41,887 nt of DNA, from NCBI RefSeq assembly GCF_018491765.1, contig NZ_JABWCU010000027.1, positions 1-41,887 on the forward strand. The letters are read 5' to 3'. Of this stretch, positions 1-9,200 are shown piece after piece. Position 1 is the first letter of the stretch. Every line of letters begins with the position of its first letter. Below the pieces are notes generated by a model that saw only the letters and a program-made list of their open reading frames with translations, was not told the DNA's origin and searched no databases. Origin of the DNA: Novosphingobium profundi (GTDB lineage Bacteria > Pseudomonadota > Alphaproteobacteria > Sphingomonadales > Sphingomonadaceae). Made by a program: the position numbers and the translations under genes.

Positions 1-1
1 T

Positions 2-73
2 TTCGGCATTGGACCGTCAGCGCTGACCGAGACCATGGAACTACTCAACCAACACTTGGTCGCGGCCGCCTGA
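2..73 (+). CDS. C-terminal tail of an unidentified gene, cut by the window edge
   Basis: An open frame enters from the window edge and stops at the TGA at 71-73, giving 23 visible residues that end in NQHLVAAA. I do not recognise the family. It lies in the same frame as the glucose dehydrogenase fragment that follows, but two in-frame stops (71-73 and 80-82) separate them, so they are not one protein. It may be the end of a real gene whose body lies upstream of the window. Confidence 0.35.
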   Translation, partial: FGIGPSALTETMELLNQHLVAAA

Positions 74-82
74 TTGCCATGA

Positions 83-721
83 AGCGGCGGATCTCACTCG
101 CTCGCGGACAATCTTTGCAACAGAGCCGGCGTGATCGTTGCCAATTACAACGACATGCCCAACTACGTGCGACTCGTGCCTCGCGCGGAGGCCAACAAGA
201 GGGGCTGGGCACCGCGCGATCAGGCGCGCGGCGAGATCGGCGGCGCCGAAGGTGCGGGCGATCCCCAGGCACACACGCCCTACGCTATTGATGTCAACGC
301 TGGCTGGCGGCTGCCGCTGACGGGGATGCTGTGCAAGCAGCCCCCCTACGGTGGCATCCGTGCCATCGACATGGCGACCGGCAAGACTATTTGGGATAAG
401 CCGCTGGGCGAGGCCCGCACCAACGGTCCCTTTGGCATCCCTTCGATGCTGCCTTGGACGATTGGTACGCCCAACAACGGCGGCTCTGTGGTGACGGCAA
501 GTGGCGTGATCTTCGTGGCTGCCGCCACCGATAATCTGATCCGCGCAATTGATCTGAAGAGCGGCAAGGTACTTTGGAAGGATGTGCTGCCCGCAGGTGG
601 CCAGGCGACGCCGATGACCTACATGGTGAACGGAAAGCAGTATCTGGTGATCGCACCGGGCGGCCATCATTTCATGGAAACACCGATCGGCGATCAGGTG
701 ATCGCCTATTCCCTGCCATGA
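83..721 (+). pseudogene. gcd: 3' remnant of membrane-bound PQQ-dependent glucose dehydrogenase
   Basis: The frame encodes about 212 residues matching the C-terminal end of quinoprotein glucose dehydrogenase, the periplasmic-facing enzyme that oxidises glucose to gluconate and passes electrons to ubiquinone. Visible family landmarks are CKQPPYGG, the blade repeat pairs IRAIDMATGKTIW and IRAIDLKSGKVLW, and the near-invariant LPAGGQATPMTYMVNGKQY block followed by PGGHHFMETPIGDQVIAYSLP at the C-terminus. A full-length protein is about 800 residues, so the membrane domain and most of the propeller are missing. A stop codon at 80-82 closes the frame upstream. The first possible internal start is GTG at 131, but it would make a fragment without the PQQ site. 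I read this as debris left by recombination, not a working enzyme. Confidence 0.8.
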
Positions 722-1219
722 GGACAACCCCAGAATTCCGTTCCGGTGACAGCAACGCCCTAACTAATCTCACCGTAGAACGATGTGCGAGATGCGGGGG
801 CTTGAACCGCGGGACCAGGGTGATGGGTACCGCGCATCTTCGTAGGAATCCGCTTGCCCAAGAAGCATTGTCGTTGCCGCCCCTTCTCGGAGCCAACCTC
901 GCGGCCAGACCACGCTCCTGAAAAGAAGCAAGACGTGTTCAGCAAGGCCCCCGGCGGCGCATTCGCAAGCAGCCAGATGGTCGTCAAGTTCGCGGAATCG
1001 ATAGACTGGGTCGGCGCCATTCTAGGCGTAGCTGCGATGTCCATGCTTGGCCGGCTCGGCTCGGAAGTCATCGCCAAAGACATCGGCGGATGCGCGCTGG
1101 GGAAGCGTTTAGGGACGAGCGTAGCGGCCAAGGTTGTGTACGACCGATTATAACTAAGATGGGAATGAATCCCGGGCCGCGTAGTGAAACGCTAAAGCTT
1201 CCCGCTCGTTATCCGCGGC
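722..1219 (+). other. Intergenic stretch without a recognised gene
   Basis: This holds short overlapping open frames on both strands. The plus frame 854-1153 ends in a plausible-looking hydrophobic stretch (VGAILGVAAMSMLGRLG). It has no clear ribosome site and no family I recognise, and its first third reads as translated non-coding DNA. I see no RNA gene here. The segment joins the gcd remnant to the transporter and may be a recombination scar. Confidence 0.4.
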
Positions 1220-2191
1220 ATGGCCAAAACATCCGGACACTTTCGACATAACATCGTACTTTACGGCGCGCTAGCGGCGAACCTTGGCATCGCGATCGCC
1301 AAGTTCGTTGCAGCAGGGATCGGCGGGTCATCGGCGATGGCAACCGAAGGTGTTCACTCGCTGGTAGACAGCGGGAACCAGCTTCTTCTCCTCTACGGCC
1401 AGAAGCGTGGTGAACGCCCGCCCGATGCCGCTCATCCTTTTGGATATGGGCGTGAGTTGTATTTCTGGGCCTTCGTGGTGGCGATCCTCATATTCGCAGG
1501 CGGCGCGGGTATTTCCATCTATGAAGGAATCGCCCATATTCGCGAGCCCCACCCGATCGCGGACCCTTCGCTCAGTTACATCATCCTTAGCATCGCCTTT
1601 GCGATGGAGGGCACATCTTGGGCACTCGCTGTCAAGGAATTCAATGCTTCGCGCGGCGACCAGAACTGGTGGCAGGCTGTGCGCCGTTCAAAGGACCCTC
1701 CCGGCTTCATCGTACTGTTCGAGGATAGCGCGGCTCTTGTCGGTCTAATTATCGCAGCGCTGGGTATATGGGCCAGCGGGTATTTCGCGGACCCGCGCTT
1801 GGACGGTGCGGCCTCGGTTCTCATCGGACTGGTGCTAGCAACGGTCGCCATCCTGCTTGCCCGCGAATCCAAGGGACTGTTGATCGGCGAAGCCGCCGAC
1901 CCAGAACTCATCGACGCTCTACGGGTGGTGTTGGACCGAGACCCGAACATCACCGGCGTCAATCACGTTCGCACCATTCATACCGGCCCGAATTCAATCT
2001 TTGTCGCCGCAAGCGTCGACTTTGCAGATGATCTGCCGATGGGCGAGGCCGAAACGCTCATCGAGCAACTGGAGACCCAGATGAAAACGTCCTCTCCCAA
2101 GATCACTTCCATCTACATCCGCCCCGAAAAACGCGAGGAAGCTGTTTTAAGTCGGGAACCCATAAATCCGCCAGCGGTCTCTGCTGACTGA
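1220..2191 (+). CDS. Cation diffusion facilitator (CDF) family metal efflux transporter
   Basis: This 323-residue inner-membrane protein of the CDF family exports divalent metals such as zinc, iron or cobalt in exchange for protons. Six membrane segments fit residues about 12-210, followed by a cytoplasmic ferredoxin-like domain (about 215-310, with HVRTIHTGPNSIFVAASVDF). The TM2 metal-site motif HSLVD (H46, D50) is intact. In TM5 the usual HxxxD is not seen: the position four before D169 is V165, with E168 beside D169 (LFEDSAALVG). This ED pattern occurs in the ZnT9-like branch of CDF proteins, so metal specificity may differ from zinc exporters. The start is the ATG at 1220, before a typical short cytoplasmic N-terminus. 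No metal regulator lies next to it, and the IS256 element starts about 300 bp downstream. Confidence 0.88.
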   Translation: MAKTSGHFRHNIVLYGALAANLGIAIAKFVAAGIGGSSAMATEGVHSLVDSGNQLLLLYGQKRGERPPDAAHPFGYGRELYFWAFVVAILIFAGGAGISIYEGIAHIREPHPIADPSLSYIILSIAFAMEGTSWALAVKEFNASRGDQNWWQAVRRSKDPPGFIVLFEDSAALVGLIIAALGIWASGYFADPRLDGAASVLIGLVLATVAILLARESKGLLIGEAADPELIDALRVVLDRDPNITGVNHVRTIHTGPNSIFVAASVDFADDLPMGEAETLIEQLETQMKTSSPKITSIYIRPEKREEAVLSREPINPPAVSAD

Positions 2192-2224
2192 ACAATCGTT
2201 ATGTTGCCTCGTGAGCAAGAAGCC

Positions 2225-2484
2225 TTAGTCGATCACCGCTACAGCCCCTTCATCTTGAAGAGATGCCGCCAGATCGGGCATAAGTGAGACGCCGCTGACG
2301 TTGATCCGGTGACAATCGAGGGTAATGCTCTTGGACGTTCCAGATGGATCGGAGGCAGGCAACTCGCCCCATTTTGCCGCCCTCAGGCGTGAACAAGGCG
2401 CTGCCTTCATCAAGTTCCTTTTGATTGGCGAACCAATCATAATTTTCGCGACTGTCCACCACCCAGTCGGGTCACGTCCGTCAA
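2225..2484 (-). pseudogene. Possible frameshifted remnant of an unknown gene next to IS256
   Basis: Two overlapping minus-strand frames look protein-like in different halves. The upstream half reads ENYDWFANQKELDEGSALF, and the downstream half reads SKSITLDCHRINVSGVSLM and ends in DEGAVAVID. Joining them needs one frameshift near 2375. The 5' side runs into the IS256 end at 2486. I do not recognise the family. The simplest reading is a decayed gene fragment, but chance open frames in GC-rich DNA are also possible. Confidence 0.3.
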
Positions 2485-2522
2485 TGTGGTGTAATTTCGG
2501 TGCTGGCCATCGGGCTGCATTT

Positions 2523-3743
2523 TCAGGCGGCCTTGGGTGTAATCTGTAGCGGCTGAACCTCCTCTGTTGTTGATGTGGTAAGGGCGGCCATGCCCTCTAT
2601 CTGCATGTAGCGGTGCTGGAGCTGGTATTCGTCGTTCTGCTCGAGCAGGACGGCGCCGACGAGACGGATGATGCTGTCCTCGTTCGGGAAGATTCCGACG
2701 ACATCGGCGCGGCGTTTCACTTCCTTGTTCAGGCGTTCCAGTGGGTTGGTAGAGTGCAGCTTGACCCGGTGCTGCTCGGGGAAGGTCATGTAGGCGAGCA
2801 CGTCGTGCTCGGCATCGTCCATGCAGGCGCCGAGCTTGGGCCAGCGGGCCCGCAATTGATCGGCGACCTGCCGCCAGACTTGTGTCGCGGCTGCATGATC
2901 GGGCTGGAGGAAGACCTGGCGGATCGCGGCAGCTACGACCGTGTTCTGGCCCTTGGGCACGTAGGCGAGCGCGTTCCTCATGAAGTGGACACGGCAGCGC
3001 TGCCAGGTGGCGCTGAGCACGCGGGTGATCGCCGCCTTGAGGCCCTCGTGGGCATCGGAGATGACCAGCTTCACGCCGGTCAGACCGCGGCGGGTCAGGT
3101 CCTTGAGGAAGGTCGACCAGAACGGCTCGGCTTCGGAAGGGCCGATGTGCAGGCCGACGATCTCGCGCTTGCCCTCGGTGTTGACCGCGACGGCGATTAT
3201 CGCGGCGACACTGACGATCCGTCCGCCCTCGCGCACCTTCAGATAGGTGGCATCGAGCCAGAGGTAGGGCCAGTCGCCGGCAAGCGGTCGCTTGAGGAAG
3301 GCATGGACACGCTCGTCAATGTCCTTGCACAGCTTTGACACCGAGGACTTGGAGATGCCGGTCATGCCCATCGCCTGCACCAGCTCGTCAACGCGCCGGG
3401 TGCTGACCCCGGCGATCCACGCCTCTTGGATCACTGCGACCAGCGCCTTCTCAACAGTCTTGCGCGGCTCCAGGAAGCCGGGAAAGTAGGCGCCGGTCCG
3501 CAGCTTGGGGATCTTGAGGTTGAGCGTGCCGAGCCGGGTATCGAGACTGCGGTCGCGGTAGCCATTGCGCCAGGTCGTGCGTTCGCCCGATCGTTCATGG
3601 CGGCCAGCGCCGACCAGGCCATCGACATCGGCCTCCATGATGATTTGCAGCACGCTCTCGGCGATTGTGCGCAGGAAATCTGTGTCTCCGGTCTTCGCCA
3701 TCAGTTCGGCAAGCGGTAGTCTGTCGTCGGTCATCGGGATCAA
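2523..3743 (-). CDS. IS256-family (mutator-like) DDE transposase
   Basis: This 406-residue transposase cuts and pastes its element through a DDE active site. The catalytic triad is visible: D in WLDATYLK, D in VISDAHEG, and E in HSTNPLERLNKEVKRR. The mutator-family cysteine/histidine block (WQRCRVHFMRNAL) lies between the second D and the E, as usual for the family. The length matches full-size IS256 transposases and no frameshift is seen, so it is probably active. The start at 3743 begins MIPMTDDRL; the second methionine, three codons in, is an alternative. It is the only gene in the element. Confidence 0.93.
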   Translation of the reverse strand: MIPMTDDRLPLAELMAKTGDTDFLRTIAESVLQIIMEADVDGLVGAGRHERSGERTTWRNGYRDRSLDTRLGTLNLKIPKLRTGAYFPGFLEPRKTVEKALVAVIQEAWIAGVSTRRVDELVQAMGMTGISKSSVSKLCKDIDERVHAFLKRPLAGDWPYLWLDATYLKVREGGRIVSVAAIIAVAVNTEGKREIVGLHIGPSEAEPFWSTFLKDLTRRGLTGVKLVISDAHEGLKAAITRVLSATWQRCRVHFMRNALAYVPKGQNTVVAAAIRQVFLQPDHAAATQVWRQVADQLRARWPKLGACMDDAEHDVLAYMTFPEQHRVKLHSTNPLERLNKEVKRRADVVGIFPNEDSIIRLVGAVLLEQNDEYQLQHRYMQIEGMAALTTSTTEEVQPLQITPKAA

Positions 3744-3812
3744 CTCCTCGGTGGGCGTGTGAAGTGTGGTAACTCCACCTTACCGATGAGCCCGGTGGCC
3801 ACCGAGTTCGAA

Positions 3813-3848
3813 ATCGCATGAGGTGGGGCATGCCCCACCTCATGCGAT
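3813..3848. repeat. 36-bp perfect palindrome inside the IS256 right end
   Basis: The arm ATCGCATGAGGTGGGGCA (3813-3830) is followed with no spacer by its exact reverse complement (3831-3848). It sits 70 bp upstream of the transposase start, and a second 12-bp palindrome, CGGTGGCCACCG, lies at 3793-3804. The position suits a terminator that shields the transposase from outside transcription, or an operator. It could also be a scar of a nested event. Confidence 0.6.
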
Positions 3849-3878
3849 CACCTCAATCTACACCGGAAATTACACCAC

Positions 3879-4271
3879 GAGCGCGGACGCTAACCCCAGT
3901 CGGCTCTACAGGGTTCGGCCTGAGAGGCCGTTCCAAAGCCGATTGCGATCCCCACTTGTGTCCTCCTGCCTCGATCCCGGGCGGACCTGCAATGCCTCCA
4001 TCATAACACCGCAAGTTGTGATTCACGCACGGCATGAGCCGATCTGACCTGACCGACTTCGAGTGGGCTTGGCCGAATTTACAGCTGATTTGGGCGCGTT
4101 GCTGCCTTTCCGCCGTCGACCCTTTCCCGCCATTCAGCCGGAAATTTCTAATTCCCAGCTGCAGTCTGTCTGCTCCCTTATGTTGGACGCTCAAGACTGG
4201 CCTGAGCAAACGACGGCTTTCAAACGATCCCACGGGTTGCACGCGCGCGCCGTGCCGATTAGCCAAGCCAC
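3879..4271. other. Gap between IS256 and the TIR-alphaCTD gene, with IS debris
   Basis: No intact gene is seen. Open frames on both strands (for example minus 3853-4266) have no recognisable family and run through the IS256 end. The only recognisable piece is the start of an IS5-type transposase at 4034. The promoter for the 4272 gene should lie in this stretch, but I cannot pick a convincing -35/-10 pair. Confidence 0.4.
4034..4066 (+). pseudogene. Remnant: first codons of an IS5-family transposase
   Basis: The ATG at 4034 opens MSRSDLTDFEW, the typical opening of IS5-group transposases (MxRxDLTDxEW followed by xxIxPLLP). The similarity stops after about 11 codons, and the continuation does not resemble a transposase. 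This is a deletion scar, not a gene. Confidence 0.5.
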
Positions 4272-5888
4272 ATGAAAAGGACAGATCCTTCTGCGATTAT
4301 TCTGGCACATCCCGACGATGATCGGTTCGCTTTCGATCTACTGGATGCCTTGCAATCAGAAAACCCTGGGTCCGAGTTTCTGGTCAACGCTGCCTTGGCG
4401 CCGACACCCCGCTTCGGGACGAACTCGGCCCCCTACCTTCTGATCGTATCCAGAAGCCTTCTCGCTTCAAATCTTTATTCCGCAGAAATTCCTCGCTTCG
4501 AACAAGCCTCGCAGCGGGACCAGCTCCTTTGGATCCATATCTATCCGCGCAACATCCAGCGACCACATCCAACGCACCACTATATCCAGATCAATGATCT
4601 CGATCTTTCGAGGAACATGGGCGCTGTCCGCCGGATTTCGCGATGGATTCGTGAGCGTTCGTTCAAAGCCCTGGATGATCGCGACCAGCCCTTTGATAGC
4701 TCCATATTTATGGAGCCGGTGTCACACCTCGGATTGCCCACCAGGACGAGATCGCTCCTGTTTTCCTCGGAAATCGGACTAATCGGCGAACTCGTTCAAT
4801 TCTCGGAGGCCGCTCTCTTGCGAAAGAGCGGGCTGGGCCGCGAGACCTTGAGGCAGATCAAAGAGGCGCTACACGCACGCGGCCTCCGTCTGGGTATGGA
4901 TGTTCCCGGCACAACGGCTCATGACCTAGACGATGCTAGTTTCGTGAAAAAGACCGCAGTCAAGGTGGCTCAACTCGAACAATCCGAGGGTGGCGCGACC
5001 TTCGAACCCGATGGCGATCATTTTACAATTGTCTCAGACGCGACTGACGATGATCGGTCGATCGCAACCAAGCCGATAATGCGTCAACTGCAGCAAGGAT
5101 TGATAGACAAGGCGCGGCGATTTTCCGGACAGGTCAAACGCCTCGACAATCAGCCAGGTTGGACGGGGATCGCTCACGCAACAACTGAACTCACTGCGCT
5201 GCTCGATCAACCCGCCGAGGATGTTTCCGACGCGCTCGGATTTCTCTACTCAAAAGCGCTTGAGCTTTGGTCCTTCGTTGAACTCGACCAGCGGCTAGTC
5301 GCCGGCGTAGAATCGTACGCCGCACCGCTCGACCCTGAGTTGAGGCGCCCGTTGGACGATCTTGTCCGGAACCTGTCGCCGTGGCTTCGCTCATTCCCCA
5401 GCGTGCGCGAACTGGACGAAGAATCCAGTAACTTCCTGGTCAAGTCAGCCGATCTTCAACCCACGATCGGTGTGCTCGAAGCCGCGCGAGAGCACCTGCT
5501 CATCCTAGAAGATAGCGCAGAAGTGATAAAGGGCCTGTGCGCTGCCGCCGAGAGAGGGGACTATCAAGGGGGCAAGGCTGGAGGCATAGCCAAGCGATCC
5601 ATCATCAATCTGGTAACTATCACCGCTGTGACAACAGCGGCAGGCATCTATTCTGGTGCCGTGGCGGGCGATTGGGGCGCAACTTCGCCGCTTGTTCACT
5701 CCGGCGCTCGCTTTCTAACCTCAGCGGAGAGGGACATCGGTGAACTCCTCACACATATGCCCGATATGCGCTACATGATCGGCGCCTTCGTCGAAGAGAT
5801 GGAAAAGAACCCGCCAATTCCTTCAACTCCCGCGAGCGAAGTTGTCCTTCGCCCCACGCGCAAGCCAGAGCCAGGCAATAACGAGTAA
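4272..5888 (+). CDS. TIR domain fused to an RNA polymerase alpha C-terminal-like domain
   Basis: A 538-residue protein. Residues about 6-130 resemble a TIR domain: the first strand and helix (SAIILAHPDDDRFAFDLLDAL region) and the block LIVSRSLLASNLYSAEIPRF, which follows the TIR pattern S-x-x-x-L-x-S-x-x-x-x-x-E and puts E72 at the usual NADase glutamate. Residues 150-209 align without gaps to the E. coli RpoA C-terminal domain from memory. They keep the VRS-type arginine (R158, matching R265), ELVQ, the GLG turn and the ending RGLRLGM. The residues matching N268 and K298 are S161 and E191. The remainder (213-538) is mostly helical, with a possible membrane segment near 450-475 (SIINLVTITAVTTAAGIYSG). 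The start ATG overlaps no other gene. A role as a TIR-type immune effector sensing RNA polymerase or promoter state is inference. The fold assignments are motif-based. Confidence 0.72.
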   Translation: MKRTDPSAIILAHPDDDRFAFDLLDALQSENPGSEFLVNAALAPTPRFGTNSAPYLLIVSRSLLASNLYSAEIPRFEQASQRDQLLWIHIYPRNIQRPHPTHHYIQINDLDLSRNMGAVRRISRWIRERSFKALDDRDQPFDSSIFMEPVSHLGLPTRTRSLLFSSEIGLIGELVQFSEAALLRKSGLGRETLRQIKEALHARGLRLGMDVPGTTAHDLDDASFVKKTAVKVAQLEQSEGGATFEPDGDHFTIVSDATDDDRSIATKPIMRQLQQGLIDKARRFSGQVKRLDNQPGWTGIAHATTELTALLDQPAEDVSDALGFLYSKALELWSFVELDQRLVAGVESYAAPLDPELRRPLDDLVRNLSPWLRSFPSVRELDEESSNFLVKSADLQPTIGVLEAAREHLLILEDSAEVIKGLCAAAERGDYQGGKAGGIAKRSIINLVTITAVTTAAGIYSGAVAGDWGATSPLVHSGARFLTSAERDIGELLTHMPDMRYMIGAFVEEMEKNPPIPSTPASEVVLRPTRKPEPGNNE

Positions 5889-6233
5889 GGCTTGGGTTAC
5901 TGTAGACTCAAGGCCCACCAGCACAGGGCGCACTAGGTACCCTGGGGCCAACATTATCTTTAGAAAGCTGATAATAGGTTGGCGGGATTGGCCGCAGAAA
6001 ACCGCGCCTTCGTGCCTTCCCATTCTCCTTCGAGCCACTGCCGACCCTTCTTTGCCGTACAGCCGCCAAAATTTGATGTCCATGTGCGGACCGGCAGCTA
6101 ACCCGGCAAGGTGTCGACCGACATACGCCCTTTCGATGAGGAAGCGCGAACGTCCGCGCACGCCTGCACCGGCCGGTCGAAAAGCTGATAGTTGCGGGGC
6201 GGGCCGGCAGTGAAGCGCCGCTCGCTGCTGCGA
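5889..6233. other. Convergent intergenic region, no recognised gene
   Basis: This lies between the 3' ends of the TIR-alphaCTD gene and the large NTPase gene. A minus frame (5823-6161) is open for 112 codons but overlaps the end of the TIR gene and matches nothing I know. The neighbouring frames are open for similar lengths, as expected of GC-rich non-coding DNA. I see no strong U-tailed hairpin. Confidence 0.4.
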
Positions 6234-9200
6234 TCATGCGTTTCGCAAGAGGCTTTGGGCCGGGCCGTTTCGTTCCGCTTCGATCTTTAGTTCGAGCTCA
6301 TGGGCTTCGGATACGCCAAGGCTGACAAGTCGCCCAAGCATCGCGTCAATGCGCAGGCGCTGCGCATGATGGGGCTGATAGAGCGATGGGTCGTCCATCC
6401 ACGCGCTTTCGAACCATTGCGCGACCTTTCGGCCGATCGCAAGTTCATGCCACATCGTCCGGTCGCCCCCCGTGGCCTCAAGCCAAGCTTCAATGGCGAA
6501 GAGTAGGAAGTCGAGGTGACGCGCGGTCGGCCCAATCAAAAGGGTGTTCATAGTGCAAAGCGCCACAAAGGCCGTCGGCCCGCCCCGCATCATGGGGCGC
6601 AATGTTTCGAGCAGCGGATCGATCCGATCGAAGACCGCTGGAATCAGATAGCTTTGGGCTCTCGACACCCCAGTATATTCGTTCATCAGCATGACGCCGA
6701 TGGTCGGACCTGACTGGAAATCTATCCGCAGGTCACCGGGTTCGCGATGCCAAGACCAGCGATTGAGAGCCATGGTGCGGGTCACCAGCTGCCGCCGGAT
6801 CGCGCAGGCGCGATCGGCAAGGCGTCCCCGATTATTGAAGTAGCAGGCATCGGCCGCACGCGTGAGTGTGTCGGCCACGTCGCAAAACGAGCGATCTGGA
6901 AGTTCCAGGATCGGAGTAAGTATGGTGTCGAGCCGGTCCGGCGCGGCATCCATTATGACCGCGGTGACTAGTCGATAGAATTGCTGGTTCCAGTCGTCCG
7001 GCAATCGATTGAGCTCAGCGTCGGCGGAACAGCCATGCGCGTTGAGCCGCGCCGACCAAGGCGCATAAGTATCGACAATTACTTCAAACCACGCCGGTCT
7101 TGGGCAAGTTCCGCAGTTCAAAAGCATGAGCCACTTCGCGATGCCCTGCGTATCGACATGGATCGATGCCTGTTTCGAGCGCGGCGTCCAGCGCTCATCT
7201 GCCTCGTCCTGTTCGAGCTCGATCCGTGCCCGATTGCGTGAAAGGGGCGCGCGCGGCTTGCTCCGTAGAGAGAGTCTCTCATCAGGCACCGCTGGCCAGT
7301 CAGGCTCAGGGCCTCCGTCCAACCACGCAATCTCGGCGGAAACCGCCTCGCAGTCTTGACGCGCGCGCTCTGCCTCATAGGCGGTCTTCTCGGCAGGATC
7401 CTCATCATAGGGGTGCCACCGATAGCGGCGTCGTGCGAAGGCCATCCGGATGGCCGATTTGATCAGGCGCGGATCAGCGTCATCGATGGTTGCCCGAGCC
7501 GCAGTGAACGCCGGTATCGCTGCCCTGTCGCCGCGCACGGCAGCTTCCACGATCCGATCACGATCCACCGCCAGCTTGCGCCGATGCCAAAGGTAAACAA
7601 GTGCGCATATCGCCATCCCGGGCCGGTTGAAGCCCAGGGTCTCGCCGGAGCCGTATGCGTCCACCTCTTCGATCAGAGCGATATCGATGACTGCACGGAC
7701 CCAGGCCTCATGTTCGGCGACGAGGGCGTCGTCGCCATCACGCGCGATCAGCATGGCGGTGGCAATGAGGCGCGTGGACCGAGCCTTGAGATAGTCTTCG
7801 TCACGGTCGTCAGGCAGGTCGCCCGCCGCATATTCCGCCGCTTGGCGCGCGATCTTTTCCGAGCCTCTCGCCGGATCGTTGGTCGCGAGCTGGATTTTCG
7901 CCTCGATATCGCTCGACAGGGCGAGTGCGCGGCTCGCGGTCTCCAGGCGCGCTAGATGCTCGGCTTCGGCGGATGGTGGCACAAAACTGAATTGGCCTTC
8001 GACCTCAACCCAGTTGGCCCGGTCCACCAGGTTCAGCGCATGGGCTCCCATGAACGCTGGATCGCGAAAAGTGTCGCTCTCGTCATATGGTCCGAGTTCA
8101 TCGACCGCATGGGTAAGATGCCGTCGAACGGCAGAACTGGCTTCGTCGTTCCCCGAATAGTAGAACATCAACTGCTCGAGGGTGAAGCCGCGGGAGCCGC
8201 GTTTCGCGAGATCGGCGAGCCGCACGCGGCCGCTCGGCTCTTTTTCGCCGACCATCATGCCTCCGAACATCTCGATCGAAGCGCGATCGCGATCGCTGGC
8301 GAGAATATGTGGGTTGACCACAAATGGAACGAGCGCGTCGCGCGTCGCCGGCCAATGGGACATGAGGACGTCAATCGCGACCACGAGATAGGCCGCGCAG
8401 CTTCCCTCCGGCCCGAGGATATCCTCCAGCGCCTTGGCGACGTCTTCGCCGCGCTCGATTCGCTCATGTGACCAGGCTTCGAGGGCCTTGAGGGCCGAAC
8501 CGACCGAGGATTCCGGCGCCTGAAACTGCCGTGACCAGAAATAGGTCTGGACCCAGGGGAAGAAGCGCGGCGTGCCGTCCACGACGATCGTGAAGCCATC
8601 GGTCTCGGTCGCCTTGCCATCGGCATGACCCTCGACCGCCGCTGCGACGAGCGTGCGAATAAGCGCTAGCCCGATTTGGGGATCGGCATCAAGGAGCTCG
8701 AGAAATGGCGGCTGTGCCGGCGACGCCGGCATATAGTCGCTATCCGCGAAACCGAAGACGCGGCCCATGGCCTCGCGGCGCGACCGTCCCTTGCGCGGTT
8801 TCTCGATGAGGCTGGCTTCGATTAGCGCCGCAAGTTCTGCGGGCGCCACGCTCGCAAGAGCCTTGCTGAACGGTCGGATCGACTTGACCTTGTAAGTGTC
8901 GTTCTCGCCCGCCACCGCTCGCAGATAGGCCTTTGCCTTCTCCGGCGCGTTTGCTGCGAGCAACAGCGTCATGCTGCGAAGATCCTCGATCATGCGCGAA
9001 CGCGCTTCACTTGGAATCCTCGGGGCGTCCGCAGGCGACGGTATAGCGATCACCGTCTCTCGCACATCGAGCTGCAACAGCCAATCAAACAGCATCCCGG
9101 CGGCCACTTGCCCGTAAGCGGAAATGGTCATCGCGAGGAATAACTGGATCTCCACGAGTTTGACCACGGACGCGATCGCGTGAACCGGAATCTGCGCCTT

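Larger units (their letters stand above)
2486..3878. mobile_element. IS256-family insertion sequence
   Basis: The element is bounded by imperfect terminal inverted repeats. The left end begins GTGGTGTAATTTCGGTG at 2486. The right end, read as reverse complement from 3878, begins GTGGTGTAATTTCCGGTG. One leftward transposase fills most of the element. The flanks are not an 8-9 bp target duplication (left CCGTCAAT, right GAGCGCGG). The element has therefore probably recombined or deleted adjacent DNA since insertion. A 36-bp perfect palindrome lies between the transposase start and the right end. Confidence 0.8.

Noticed and set aside
785..835. A tRNA-like T-arm on the minus strand (GGGCTTGAACCGCGG context)
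   Set aside because: Stem pairing has a mismatch, and no D-arm, anticodon arm or acceptor stem could be assembled around it.
854..1153. Plus-strand frame of 99 codons with a hydrophobic end
   Set aside because: No ribosome site or family. Its first third overlaps an equally open minus frame, and the composition looks non-coding.
2613..3338. Plus-strand 241-codon frame
   Set aside because: Antisense shadow of the IS256 transposase, which has complete catalytic motifs.
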